Source: Acanthacorydalis orientalis (Eukaryota; Arthropoda; Insecta; Megaloptera; Corydalidae). Taken from it: a stretch of 64,000 bases of DNA. Below are positions 1 to 10,800 of the stretch, piece by piece (the first letter of the stretch is position 1; each line of letters opens with the position of its first letter). The notes under the pieces were generated by a model. The model was given only the letters and a program-made list of their open reading frames with translations, was not told where the DNA came from and searched no databases. Made by a program: the position numbers and the translations under genes. The stretch covers positions 26,915,825 through 26,979,824 of the forward strand of contig CM068313.1 of the NCBI GenBank assembly GCA_034766995.1, written 5' to 3'.

Positions 1-189
1 CATTTTCTCGCATTTGATTACATCGAGACAAGAAGTATTTTATCATTTTATACACCAAATAGAAACCAAATGTTCAATTTTATAAAGACATAATTTATAC
101 AATAACCCAAGAAATAACAAAAAGTAAGAACTAAATCATACATAACAATCGATAAATTCAATATTGTTTATATATATATATATATATTA
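1..189. other. AT-rich flank left of the mariner element
   Basis: This is AT-rich DNA with no open frame or recognisable motif. From about 167 to 189 it is an alternating (TA)n tract that runs straight into the mariner insertion. The same kind of tract resumes immediately after the element at 1441, so the transposon appears to have landed inside a TA microsatellite. Confidence 0.8.
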
Positions 190-191
190 TA

Positions 192-214
192 AGAGGTTGC
201 ATTGATAGCCGCTG
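192..214 (+). repeat. Left terminal inverted repeat of the mariner element
   Basis: These 23 bases begin AGAGGTTGCATTG and end GCCGCTG. They match the reverse complement of 1418-1440 except at two positions. In mariner elements the transposase N-terminal domain binds these ends. The flanking TA at 190-191 is the target duplication. Confidence 0.92.
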
Positions 215-374
215 TTCACGTGCAGATGGCTCTAGGTGCGTATGCTGTGGGCAGTGACAGATGTCTCATGTCATTTTGAAGTGTGAACATTTCCCACTAA
301 AATTCAGTCATCAGACTCGATCCTTTGTTTACACAAGTTCTTTTATATAATCAAATTAAATACAGCACGATAAG

Positions 375-1359
375 ATGTTTTTCCGATGTGTACTTCTACA
401 ATACTTTGATTTGAAAAAAAGTATAGCTAAATCTCATCGATGGCTTGCAAAAACTTATGGTGTATCTGCTTCATCAAAAATAATATGTAGAGATTGGTTT
501 CGACGATTCAAAAGTGGTGATTGTGACGTTTACGACAAACAACGGCCAGATCAATCGAAAAGGTTCGAAGATGAACAATTGAAAGGTCTATTGGAAAAAA
601 ACCCTGCTCAAACACTCAACGAATTGGCTCAATAGCTCGAAATCGATAAATCAACAATTTCACGATGTTTACAAGCCATGGGAAAGATCCAGAAAGTAGA
701 AAGATGACTATCACATGAACTGACCGAAAATGCAATTGCTAATCGTTTGAACATCTCGATTTCTTTACTTGCAAGGCATAAAAAGAAGAGTTTCTTGTGG
801 CTAATCCTAATCGGCGATGAAAAATGGATCTATTTCGATAACCTGAAACGCTAGAAATCATGGGTTGATCCTGGCCAACCATTAATGTCGACACTAAAGC
901 AATGGTCTCTATTTGGTTTGGTATATAGGGTGTCGTATATCATGAGCTGTTGAAACCGAAGGAAACAATCGCCGTCGAATGTTATCGACAACAATTGAAG
1001 AGTTTGAATGGTAATTTGATGCAAAAACGACCATCAATTACATCAAATCGTCGAAAAGTGATTTGTCTCCATGACAACGCTCGGCCCCATGTTGCTATAG
1101 TCGTAAAACAAACACTGATGGAGCTCGAATGGGAGGTTCTCCGGCACCCAGCGTATTCTCCGGACCTGACCCCAAGCGATTACCATCTGTTCCTATCAAT
1201 GCAACACGCTTTTAAACATTTCCATAACTAAGGTGGAGTCGAAAATTGGGTTGCTGAATGATTTGGCTAAAAGACAGACCATTCTTTCGTCGAGGAATTG
1301 AACTTCTGTCAGAAAAGTGGAAAAAAGTCAGAGCTTCCGTAGGCAAATACTTTGATTAA
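375..1359 (+). pseudogene. Mariner transposase pseudogene, mauritiana-like, five in-frame stops and at least two frame changes
   Basis: An intact copy would be a transposase of about 345 residues that cuts and pastes the element at TA sites. The frame from ATG 375 encodes an N-terminal DNA-binding region with AKSHRWLAKTYG and DWFRRFKSGDCDVYDK, as in mariner helix-turn-helix domains. That frame is stopped by TAG at 633, TGA at 705 and TAG at 852. The first catalytic Asp lies in IGDEKW (codon 816-818). Near 900 a short deletion moves the reading into another frame, which has TAG at 926 and then runs through HDNARPH (second Asp, 1073-1075) and YSPDLTPSD (third Asp, 1178-1180). Exactly 34 residues separate the last two Asp, which defines DD34D. 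That frame stops at TAA 1229. The C-terminus reappears in the third frame from about 1282, starting FFRRGIELLSEKW and ending GKYFD at TAA 1357-1359. All catalytic residues survive but the gene is dead. Confidence 0.95.
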
Positions 1360-1417
1360 TGTTTTCACACATTTAGTTACTGAAATAAATGCTCAAAAAA
1401 CCACACAATACAGAAAA

Positions 1418-1439
1418 CAGCGGCTTTCAATACAACCTC

Positions 1440-1440
<1 letters not shown>
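1418..1440 (-). repeat. Right terminal inverted repeat of the mariner element
   Basis: This is the reverse-complement partner of 192-214, with 21 of 23 positions matching. The next two bases, TA at 1441-1442, complete the target-site duplication and merge with the following (TA)n tract. Confidence 0.92.

Positions 1441-1442
<2 letters not shown>

Positions 1443-1496
<54 letters not shown>
1443..1496. repeat. (TA)n microsatellite, about 54 bp
   Basis: This uninterrupted alternating TA tract abuts the right end of the mariner. With the shorter tract at 167-189 it looks like one microsatellite split by the insertion. Confidence 0.95.
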
Positions 1497-1497
<1 letters not shown>

Positions 1498-1501
<4 letters not shown>

Positions 1502-2355
1502 TTTAAAAAAATATATAACTCAAAATACAGAATTGTTTATAATACGAATATAATCATTGTTTAACTCTTATACGAATACAAAACCAACTCACTAATTTAT
1601 ATAATTGAAACTGATTCAGGATTCACCAGTTTATTTTTGTTGATGGTATTATATAAATAAAAATAGTATATAAATTAATAAAATTCAACTTTTAAATTAA
1701 GTGTATTTTGCTTTTATTTTCTACATTAAACTATAACTTAAGCTAAAGTTCTCTAAACATTTTTAGAATCCATAATAACAATATTGATTATTTATTCATG
1801 ACAAAATTTTAACTCTATAAATAATTCTCGTTTTCTTAAACGTCTAAGAGATATTTTCTATTATTGTATGTTTTTTTTAGTTAAAGCGTCCTTGATAAAC
1901 TCTTTCTTAAAGTATAGAATAAAAACATTAATTACTCGCACTCTACGTTATATCACGTACTTGCTGTTTTATCACATAAAAAAATACCAACAGATACAAA
2001 TCAAATAATTAATCAAATATGCCTCATTTTATTTTTCTATCCGAAGTGCATTACGAAATAGATTTATTCAACATTTTTAAGTAAAAATTCAAAATATATA
2101 ATACAAAGATTAATCATGTACATATTTGATTCTGATTATATTGTTAATTATCATTTTTATTTAATGGAATTCTAAAAGTTTTATATTCAATTTTTATATT
2201 TAACTTTTAAAAATGAATCAATATATTTAAAGTACATTATTTTAAACTAGCTGAATTTATATAACATCTTATGAAAATACACATACACTTTTTAATCAAA
2301 TAAATTAATTATATTTCTCTCTCGCCCTCTCTCTCACACGCAGTATATATAAATG

Positions 2356-2386
<31 letters not shown>

Positions 2387-2387
2387 C

Positions 2388-2434
<47 letters not shown>

Positions 2435-3067
2435 TTTCTTATAAACAAAAATTTTTTGACCATTAACATAAGTAAACATGGTGAATATAAATTAAGCCAT
2501 TCAATTACGACTAATTGCCATTATCGTCGCCATTAAACATTTACCAGTGCTCCCAGTATCGGAAATAGACTCTAACACTTGTTCGCGAATTTATCGACGA
2601 CAAATCGTGCAAAAGCTTAATGTGTTTTTAATTTGAACGTGATGGCTTCAAGTGATATATCCATTATCGTTTTATTCATACGTTGTTTGAAGACATATTC
2701 AAATATGAATTAAAGTGTTTGTATTTTTATTTCTATCAAGAAACATAATTACGTATTTTTTGATAACATCTGCGTTCTTACTCGATCATATGACAGTTAA
2801 CTTAAACACCTTACACATTTTATAAACAAAGGTATTGAAAAATATAACTATGATTTAAAATTATTAATACCATTTTTAAATAATTTTCAATAACATTTAT
2901 ATTTTATTTAATTAGATTTATTGTATAACTATTATACTTAAATAGGAGACTAAAAGAAAAGCAACCAAACACATTTCAATGGAATTCGAAAAAAAACTTA
3001 TTTTTTACAATTAAACATTTATTTTTAACTTCTTACTTTACTGAAATTTATTGACTTATTCGAATAG

Positions 3068-3115
<48 letters not shown>

Positions 3116-5162
3116 TATATTAAGATCATAAATGAGTAAAAGCCTTATAAATACATCTACTTATTAATAATTCTTTAACACAATAATATCTATTAAGATT
3201 CATTGACCTCCCTTCCTGATAGGTATTTTTAAAAATGTATATTTTTGTATACTAATCTAATTATATTGAATACTCCAAATATAACAAATAATGCATTCGA
3301 TCTTTCAAAACATAAATCTTTAATAGTATTTCATTTCCGTTCTGTAAAATATTAATTCATCATTTCCACATTTCGATTTTGGCCATCGTTTTTATGATGC
3401 GGCGTTGCTATTTTTGACTGTTATGTAGGACTGTGTTTAAATGCAATAAATTCATTCAACTACGAGCTATGCTTTTCTATTAAACTGAACTCCTTTAGCT
3501 GAGCTGCTCCAATTTCAAGGAAATAGGGTCTTAACTTTATTTTCTACGGTTAACAATCTTTATTGATTTCCACAAGACAACTATTTAATGTTTTTCTTCT
3601 CGAATGCAGTAGTCTAGTTTATTGATACTGCCAACAGTTTCTTTTTTGGAGGAAGTTCGTTTGAATTTGTAATGTTGAATTTTATATGAAGTACTTCACT
3701 GATGCTCTTTTTTAAATTTTAATGTGTGTATATATATATATATATATACACATGTGTGTCTGTGTGAAACTCTTAAGAAGAATAAGAAATAAAATAATTG
3801 TCATCCATTAAATTTTGTCAAGTAATAGTGTTCTGCGAGTTTTTTTGTTTGGTGTTAAAAAATAATTAAAACAATAAACGACGCAAATAAACTTTTTCAG
3901 ATGGAGACTGTTATACGACGCTTTAATATTAAAGCAAACATTTTTCTTGTAATATCAACCAGCACTTAAATGAATTAAATATAATTTGAAGTACACAAGA
4001 ATATTTATATTTTGTTACATTTATACATATATATTCTATACAAGCGCGCATATTATGCCAAAGAATTACATCCTCCTAAATACATTCTCTTGTTTATGTA
4101 CATTTATTTTTCTGAGAATTATTGAAAGAACAATAATGAATTTCCAATAAATAGGAAGTATTTATGCAATTAAAAATAATTAACATCTTCAAAAAATGAA
4201 ATCATTTATAATACAATAAATTTCCATTATAATTTTTTTTTTAATATTTAACGTAATATATTTTTTCTTAATATATATTTCAGTGAATTATGCCTTCTTA
4301 AAAATTTGTAGTTTTAATTAATATTTATATTTCGTTTTAAATATAATAACACATTTTAAACTGCGTACAAATTATCTGAATATTATATATATATATATAC
4401 ATACATATTATACATTATTATTATATTTTGCACACAAATTCATAACATTTGTATATAGTATTCCAAAAAATTTCCTGACTGACTAATTTCGTCTAAATAC
4501 TCTTTCCATTTATTAAGTACTGCTTTCATAATTTGTCTTAATTGTTTTATTATAATTTGAATCTTCTAACGCATTTCATGGCAGAAATTTCAAAATTTGG
4601 TGCACAATATTGGTATCAGGGCAGTTAATCAATGTTTCAGACAATTTCCCAGTTGACAAGTCTTTTGTTATTCGAGAGTTTTGGCATTCAATAGTGTCGT
4701 GGTTCTTAATAATTTCTTTTACTTGACTGATTTGTCACATTGAGAACATTCGAATTGCTGCAATTTACTTCTTATAAAACAATATAATTCGATATTGATG
4801 GCTTCTTGTCAATAAAAGTATGACGCAGAATTATTTTATGTTATAAATGTAAATTAACCAGAAATACAAACTATCAGATTAAACCTAAACATGTCCATCA
4901 TGAAGAATATATATAAAATAATTGTTAATAGTGACTTAGAAACATACTCTATCTTGAAAGAACTAATAATAACACTTAAAAATAGATACCATTTGAAAAG
5001 TTCTGTTTAATTAATTAAAGACTAATGCATTATTATTACATTTTTATTTAAAGTGTTTTATTAAATAAATGTACTAATCAACCATTACACTTTTAGAGGA
5101 AACATAATTTTGTAGATGTGATATGTTAATTTATTTATGTAAATTATTTTATTATTTGATAT

Positions 5163-5211
<49 letters not shown>

Positions 5212-5230
5212 ATTTACTAGTTAAATGTAT
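1498..5230. other. AT-rich gene-free DNA with TA tracts
   Basis: No gene is seen. Alternating TA tracts lie at about 2355-2432 (interrupted by CTATATAC), 3069-3108, 3729-3748, 4383-4400 and 5168-5205. A short CT-rich and CA-rich stretch (about 2317-2342) precedes the 2355 tract. The rest is non-repetitive AT-rich sequence with stops in all frames. Confidence 0.75.
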
Positions 5231-5262
5231 ATAGAAGTTATATATATATATATAACTTCTAT
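5231..5262. repeat. Perfect 32-bp palindrome centred on (TA)6
   Basis: The arms ATAGAAGTTA (5231-5240) and TAACTTCTAT (5253-5262) are exact reverse complements. The twelve bases between them alternate TA and are self-complementary, so the whole 32 bp can form one hairpin or cruciform. No function can be assigned; TA-rich palindromes often arise at replication-slippage sites. Confidence 0.85.
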
Positions 5263-6467
5263 TGTATATATATACATATATAAATTACTGAGTTCACACA
5301 AATATATTTTCATTTAAATATAGTCCATTTTATCGAACATGACATTAATAAACGAGGTGTACCAAAAGCAAACAACTCAATCTTGAGGTACGCTGGCATA
5401 TAATATATTATGTGTTTTTATCGGTTCCTCCTTACATATATTCTCGTTCTTCCCTTATATCTCACAAAAATCTTATATTTTCAAGAAAAGATCACATTAT
5501 CTTATATTGTTATATATTACTGTAAAAAAGACTATGTTTTGATATATCTGAAAGTATTCAACATAAAATATAAATAAAATACATTGATCTATATATATAT
5601 ATATATATATAATTACAAAATCTCTATATAATAACAAGTTAAACGCAAAGAAGAGATGAAGGCTAATACGTATAACGCGATTATTTTTTATTAGGTCGTA
5701 GTACGCTTATAACAAAACGATGTTTTACGACGTGCAAACCGCTTATTTATTAGTGATAAAAGAATAAACTGTTATTTATATGTTCAGTATATATAAGACT
5801 TCTATTTGTTTGAATAGATTCAAAGCTGTTTTCTTTTGTGTCAGAAAAAGAAAATAATATTTTAAATGTCTCTTACTACAATTGTCATTTATATTACTCT
5901 AATTTTATTCTATACTGGAACGAAATGTATCTGCCTAAAAGAAATAATACTCATTTTTTATTAATATAAGTCACAGTTTATTTCCTTGCTCTAATAATTA
6001 CTGCTGATTAAATATTTGGCTTGTAACGATTATGTCTTACAACTTGACATTATTTTATATTCTATTATTTTTATGTAGGAAAATTTATATATATATATAT
6101 TAAAGAAAACATTAAAGAAGAAAAAACATTAAAATAAGAGAAAATGGATAAATAGAAATATAAACAAATTGTTTTGTTTCCAAAAAAACAATTTTGTCAC
6201 TTTACTATTAATTTTTTTTATATTTTTATTTTAATTTTTGTACTTCGTCTATGATTAAAATACGAGGTAGTAATTATTTATCAAATCATCACAAGTGTCT
6301 TCATATTTCTTACTGTGAAGTAATGACTAACGCTTTCCTCGTGCGAAAATGTTTATTCTTATCCAAGGTTATGATTCAAAAGTACACAGTTATTTCCGTT
6401 TATTTATCATTTCATAGTAGTGAAAATTAATTTAGAATAGTGGTGATCTCCATCTCTCTCTCCGTGA

Positions 6468-6507
<40 letters not shown>

Positions 6508-7582
6508 AATCTACATGAAATTATAAAATAAATCTATTATTAGACTGATAATAAAACAATGTAATGAATTTAAAAATATATGAAGAATTTCAGCAATTAT
6601 TAATTCATATTCAGTAATTCTATTTTGAAAAATAATTATTTTTTTCATTTTTAAACATTTACAAAACAGATATATAACTACTGACGATATTTTTTTAATT
6701 TATGAATCAATTTATAAATCCTAAAAAAGGTTGTGAATTGGAACAAATCCACGACAGCTTTAAAACTTATAAAATATTTCTCAATTAATGTACGAGTGGT
6801 ACAAAATTGAAAGTAAATATGTATATTAGTTTATATTACATATTTACATACATTTAAAGTTAAATGAGACTAAATTATTAGACGATTTATTCTAATTAAA
6901 GTAATTAACTAATTTAAACAAAAATATATTGATTCTTTACAAATGAAAACTCGTACACTAAAGGTATGCAATGCATCTAAACTCCACCTAGAAAACCAGT
7001 CCTAATTTTATCGATTAGATGAAATGAGGTCTGGTTATTAATACATGTAATGTTAACATAATTTGTAAAATCAACACATTTAAACGAAAACAAAAAAAAT
7101 ACAATGTAAATATTTTATAATAAAATTAAGTATATTACATTTTATCTCATTGGGAATGAATTTTCCACGAAAGTGTAATTACTTTCAAGTACTAATTGAA
7201 ACAAATTAGACAATTTACAAATTTGAAAGAAGGAAATAAAAAAGAAGTAATATTTTCAATATAACTCGACATTAAATCGTAGAGATTTTTATTTGTTTTT
7301 TCTTAATTCGATTTTATATTCATACTTTATAAAAAATCAAAATATTTATTTTTCTGGAATAATCCATTTCAAGTATTTTGATGTGCTTAAATATTCTTTC
7401 TCATAATAACATTTTTTAATTATTTTTTTTGTAACTTTCCATACAATACTATTCAATTGTTGTTCATTTTATTTCAGTCTAATTTAATAGTATTTGGATT
7501 CTAATCGCTGTTATAAAATATATAATATTCAATGATAAAAGCGTGTGTAGAATGTAAATAATTATTGTCATTTTTAAAATGT

Positions 7583-7635
<53 letters not shown>

Positions 7636-7899
7636 CTTCGTAAGCTTTCTTTATATCTAAAATTATCTATCATACATCGATTATAAAATATATATTTTGA
7701 TTTAAGAAAAATAATTTTAAATTAAAATACACATCTTAAATATTTAAAAAAGTATGTTTTTAAGCATAAAGATAAAGTTATATGAAATAAAAAATAACAT
7801 CCAATCCCAAAAAAAATAAGCAGCCTAGAGTTCACAGTATAAAACGACAAACTTATTCACATTCTATTTACAGACCAAAAAAATACTTATACAAGCTAT
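5263..7899. other. AT-rich gene-free DNA with TA tracts
   Basis: No gene is seen. TA tracts lie at about 5590-5610, 6078-6100, 6471-6501 and 7587-7630. The rest is AT-rich with dense stops in all frames. Confidence 0.7.
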
Positions 7900-8178
7900 A
7901 TGGCCAACGCTTTTTTGCTTTTTGCTATTGTTCAAAACATCATGCTCCCCAATGTTAAAATAAAACAAATTTACGTTATCCAATATACTAAAGAATATAT
8001 AAAGTGTGGATTTGGAAAACACGACACGATAACTAACGAAGAATATACGGAAAGCGTAATCCGTTTAAGAAATATACATACTAAATATATATTCCCGTGT
8101 TGGAACTGTAACCATGTGAATATGAATACGAATTGTGTGATGGCGTTCTTTTCACTGATGCGTGTGAATGAAATATAA
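7900..8178 (+). CDS. Unrecognised 92-codon open frame, doubtful
   Basis: An ATG-initiated frame of 92 residues contains no translated microsatellite, which sets it apart from most long frames here. The protein has a hydrophobic start (ANAFLLFAIVQNIMLP), a charged middle (YTKEYIKCGFGKHD), and a Cys-rich stretch CWNCNHVNMNTNC with C-x2-C then C-x8-C spacing. I recognise no family. At this base composition about one stop occurs per ten codons, so a frame of this length could arise once by chance in 64 kb. The DNA is slightly richer in G+C than its surroundings, and AATAAT-type sequence follows the stop. It could be a gene relic, a single exon, or chance. Confidence 0.15.
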   Translation: MANAFLLFAIVQNIMLPNVKIKQIYVIQYTKEYIKCGFGKHDTITNEEYTESVIRLRNIHTKYIFPCWNCNHVNMNTNCVMAFFSLMRVNEI

Positions 8179-8844
8179 TAAAAAAGTTTCTTACCAATGA
8201 GAACCGAACATATAACAGTAATACCTTTATATATTTAGGACGGTATCAATACTTGATATCCTTAGAGGTAATAGAAATGTGGATTTATTTATTATTATTA
8301 TTATATATACATATGTGTGTGTGTCTCTATACATATATATATATACATTTATTCAGAACCACAAATTTATATATAAAGATTTTTTTAATAAAGTAAATAC
8401 ATCATTGTCGCCTCTTCTTATATTGATTAAATCAAATATATTTTAAACTTAAACATAGACTATGAATTTAGTATATAATATATTAATTTTTAGTATATTT
8501 TGAACATAAAGTAGATTATGTTTGGAACAGTTAACGTTTACCATTTTAAAACACTGGCATTTTTTTATTTTATTTATTGTAATGAATTGATCAATCATAA
8601 TAAATATTTTCGCATATAAAAACAAAATTAATTGGAATGGGTTACTAACAAAAACAATTATTAGGATTATTCATTTGTGTGAAGTTTTTATTGGTGGACA
8701 AAAATGTATTCTGTGATCAAATTTTAATTTACTTTAATAGACATAACATTTATGGTTTTTATGGCAATAAATAAGTTACTCTTTTCCCTGAAACTGTAAT
8801 CGATTTATTTATGACACATTTGAGAGCAATAAAGTAATAGCTTT

Positions 8845-8886
<42 letters not shown>

Positions 8887-9850
8887 TCGCACTTACATAA
8901 ATTATATTATTTCAATACAAATATCTTTAAAGGATAATATATAAATGAACATATATTTTATGTGTCAAAATAAATCTAGCGAATTGCTCTGTAGAACAAA
9001 GTCCGTAATTAATTTGAGTTCCAATTTTTATGCTTGTGCAAATTTTTTTATGAGTATACTTCATCAAGATTATCTAATATGATTGTTTTTTTATGATAAT
9101 ATGTTTAATCAATAAAAACTTACAGTTATAAAAACAATTGAAAGTTTTTAACCATACGTACACTATTTTCATACAATAAAATAAACTATATAATTTAATA
9201 GAGGTTTTGAATGAAGACACTAAAAATTTAACTAAAAAGTCTTACAATTAGTAAAAAAAGGATATAAAGTATCTCTTTTATGTTATGTACGTACATGTAT
9301 ATTATATATATATATATATATATTATTAAAAATGAAATATTTATAATTAAATTATAGAAATATTAAAAGAAAATTCAATCAGATATTCATACTGCCCAAT
9401 ATAAGAAAATTCTGATAAAACTTTTTTTATACACCGCATGTTGTTCAATAAATAATCCAATTACAAAGACTTTCATTAATATTACAATTAAATAATTAAA
9501 GTTATTTAATGACATCAAAAATGAATTCAGCAATCAATTAGAAAGCATACTTATCACTTAGGTATCAAATATATTTTCATCAAAATTCATAAGGGAATTT
9601 GTTATTTATAATAAAATGAATACGATGTATATACTTTCCAAAGAATAAAATAAATTTGTACATTTTCGATTAATTTTATTGGATACAAAATAAAATTAAA
9701 TAATCATATTTTCTAACCATTAATGTACCAAATATATTTATGTATCATTAAACAACTTGAGAAACATGAAAAGAAACAGGATAAAGATAACGAAAATTTG
9801 TTAGCTACTATGGGTATTAAATTGGCAGCGAAGTAGGAACCACAATTTCA
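8179..9850. other. AT-rich gene-free DNA with TA tracts
   Basis: No gene is seen. Tracts include a TA/TG compound at about 8303-8346, (TA)n at 8849-8883 and (TA)n at 9300-9323. The remainder is AT-rich single-copy-looking sequence. Confidence 0.7.
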
Positions 9851-9879
9851 AACCGGAAGTCGAAATTTCACTTCTGGTT
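9851..9879. repeat. Short imperfect hairpin in a slightly G+C-richer stretch
   Basis: AACCGGAAGT (9851-9860) pairs with ACTTCTGGTT (9870-9879) at nine of ten positions across a 9-base loop. It lies in a patch of fewer A/T runs (about 9815-9975). It could be a transcription-factor site pair or chance. No coding frame spans it. Confidence 0.4.
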
Positions 9880-10113
9880 CCGATTTTGACTCATTTAAAA
9901 TCATTTTCATGTTTGGTGGGTTCTCTCCGTTTTTTAACTACTTTATTACCAGTCTGGGAAATACAGTTAGTTTCATCATATTATAAAGAAACACTCTGTT
10001 CGTTTTATTACCGCTTTGGGACTTAATTAAATGTAACAGAACTTGACAACAAATTAGCAAGTTCTCTATATTACCTTGTAGATTTAATAGGAGGAAAAAT
10101 ATTCATAAATACA

Positions 10114-10184
10114 ATATATATATATATATATATATATGTTTATATGTATATATTTATATATATATATATGTGTGTGTATATATA

Positions 10185-10214
<30 letters not shown>
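10114..10214. repeat. Compound (TA)n/(TG)n microsatellite
   Basis: Two long TA runs (about 10114-10137 and 10190-10214) are joined by a mixed TATG, TTTA and TG(n) segment. No coding content. Confidence 0.9.
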
Positions 10215-10220
<6 letters not shown>

Positions 10221-10377
10221 TATTACGTTTCATTCAACTCGGATTCTTTTTTAAGTCTTGTATTAAAAACCACTCATTCAATTTTTATTTAAAAAATAAG
10301 TAACTTTTTATATATATAAAAAAGAATTTCATCGTCAAATTTCCATAAAACAATTTTCTTTAATTTACTATAGCCCA

Positions 10378-10535
10378 CCTCCTCGCAATGCCGTTCCCCC
10401 CGCTACACTCTTACAAGTAGCACGTACCATTCCCGATCATCAATGATTAGTTGATGGATATCGCGTCGTCTCTGTTCTAATTGTTTGACATCAGTCACAT
10501 GTATGTAACTGTCTCACGATGAACAATGAAAGAGG
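10378..10535. other. G+C-richer island without an open frame
   Basis: Base composition changes abruptly at CCCACCTCCTCGC and stays more balanced to about 10535, with CpG-containing words such as ATCGCGTCGTC. It contains the near-palindrome ATCATCAATGATTAGTTGAT. No coding frame or known repeat is recognised. A conserved regulatory element, a non-coding exon or an old repeat are all possible. Confidence 0.4.
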
Positions 10536-10719
10536 TGTATATGATTTCAATGCAAAACTGATGACATTTATTCAAAATATTGTATTCACTGAAGCTTTAG
10601 AGTAAAAAAATTGTTATACATTGTAACATTGTATTTTATTCTTAATTTTTATAAACTTTTACGATTTACATTTTACGCAGACTATTTGTGCATGTAATTT
10701 GTTAATTTCTGTTATTTGT
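10536..10719. other. AT-rich spacer, nothing recognised
   Basis: AT-rich sequence between two G+C-richer patches. No frame, repeat or motif is seen. Confidence 0.6.
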
Positions 10720-10800
10720 AAGGAGGAAGCAAGCGTCAGCGAGCAAAAGGCAAAGCCCCTTGGGGGTCGGCGTGCGTAACGAATAAGGCGGACCCACCGA
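10720..10800. repeat. Sharp 80-bp G+C-rich patch, candidate repeat fragment
   Basis: This segment starts near GGAGGAAGCAAGCG and ends at GGACCCACCGA. It is clearly G+C-rich while both flanks are over 80 percent A+T. Inside is the near-palindromic GCCCCTTGGGGGTC. The sharp edges suggest an inserted fragment, such as part of a transposon or a processed transcript. I do not recognise the family. Translating the minus strand gives a short open stretch reading VTHADPQGALPFAR, which matches no family I know. Confidence 0.35.

Larger units (their letters stand above)
192..1440 (+). mobile_element. Degenerate mariner (Tc1/mariner, DD34D) DNA transposon, both ends present
   Basis: The element is 1249 bp, close to the usual 1.3 kb for mariner. 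Its ends form terminal inverted repeats of 23 bp (192-214 and 1418-1440) that match at 21 positions, starting AGAGGTTG on the left and ending CAACCTCT on the right. A TA dinucleotide borders each end (190-191 and 1441-1442), which is the target-site duplication made by this superfamily. A broken transposase frame fills most of the interior on the same strand. The coding remains resemble the mauritiana subfamily: the N-terminal helix-turn-helix region, an SHEL stretch where WVPHEL is expected, and YSPDLTPSDYHLF. The ends are nevertheless not ones I recognise for that subfamily. With multiple stops it cannot make its own transposase, although nearly matched ends could in principle still be bound by one supplied elsewhere. 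Identification as mariner is very secure; the subfamily is likely but not certain. Confidence 0.96.

Noticed and set aside
1352..1564. 70-codon open frame at the right end of the mariner
   Set aside because: It overlaps the mariner C-terminus in a different frame and then translates the TA tract, so it is a shadow.
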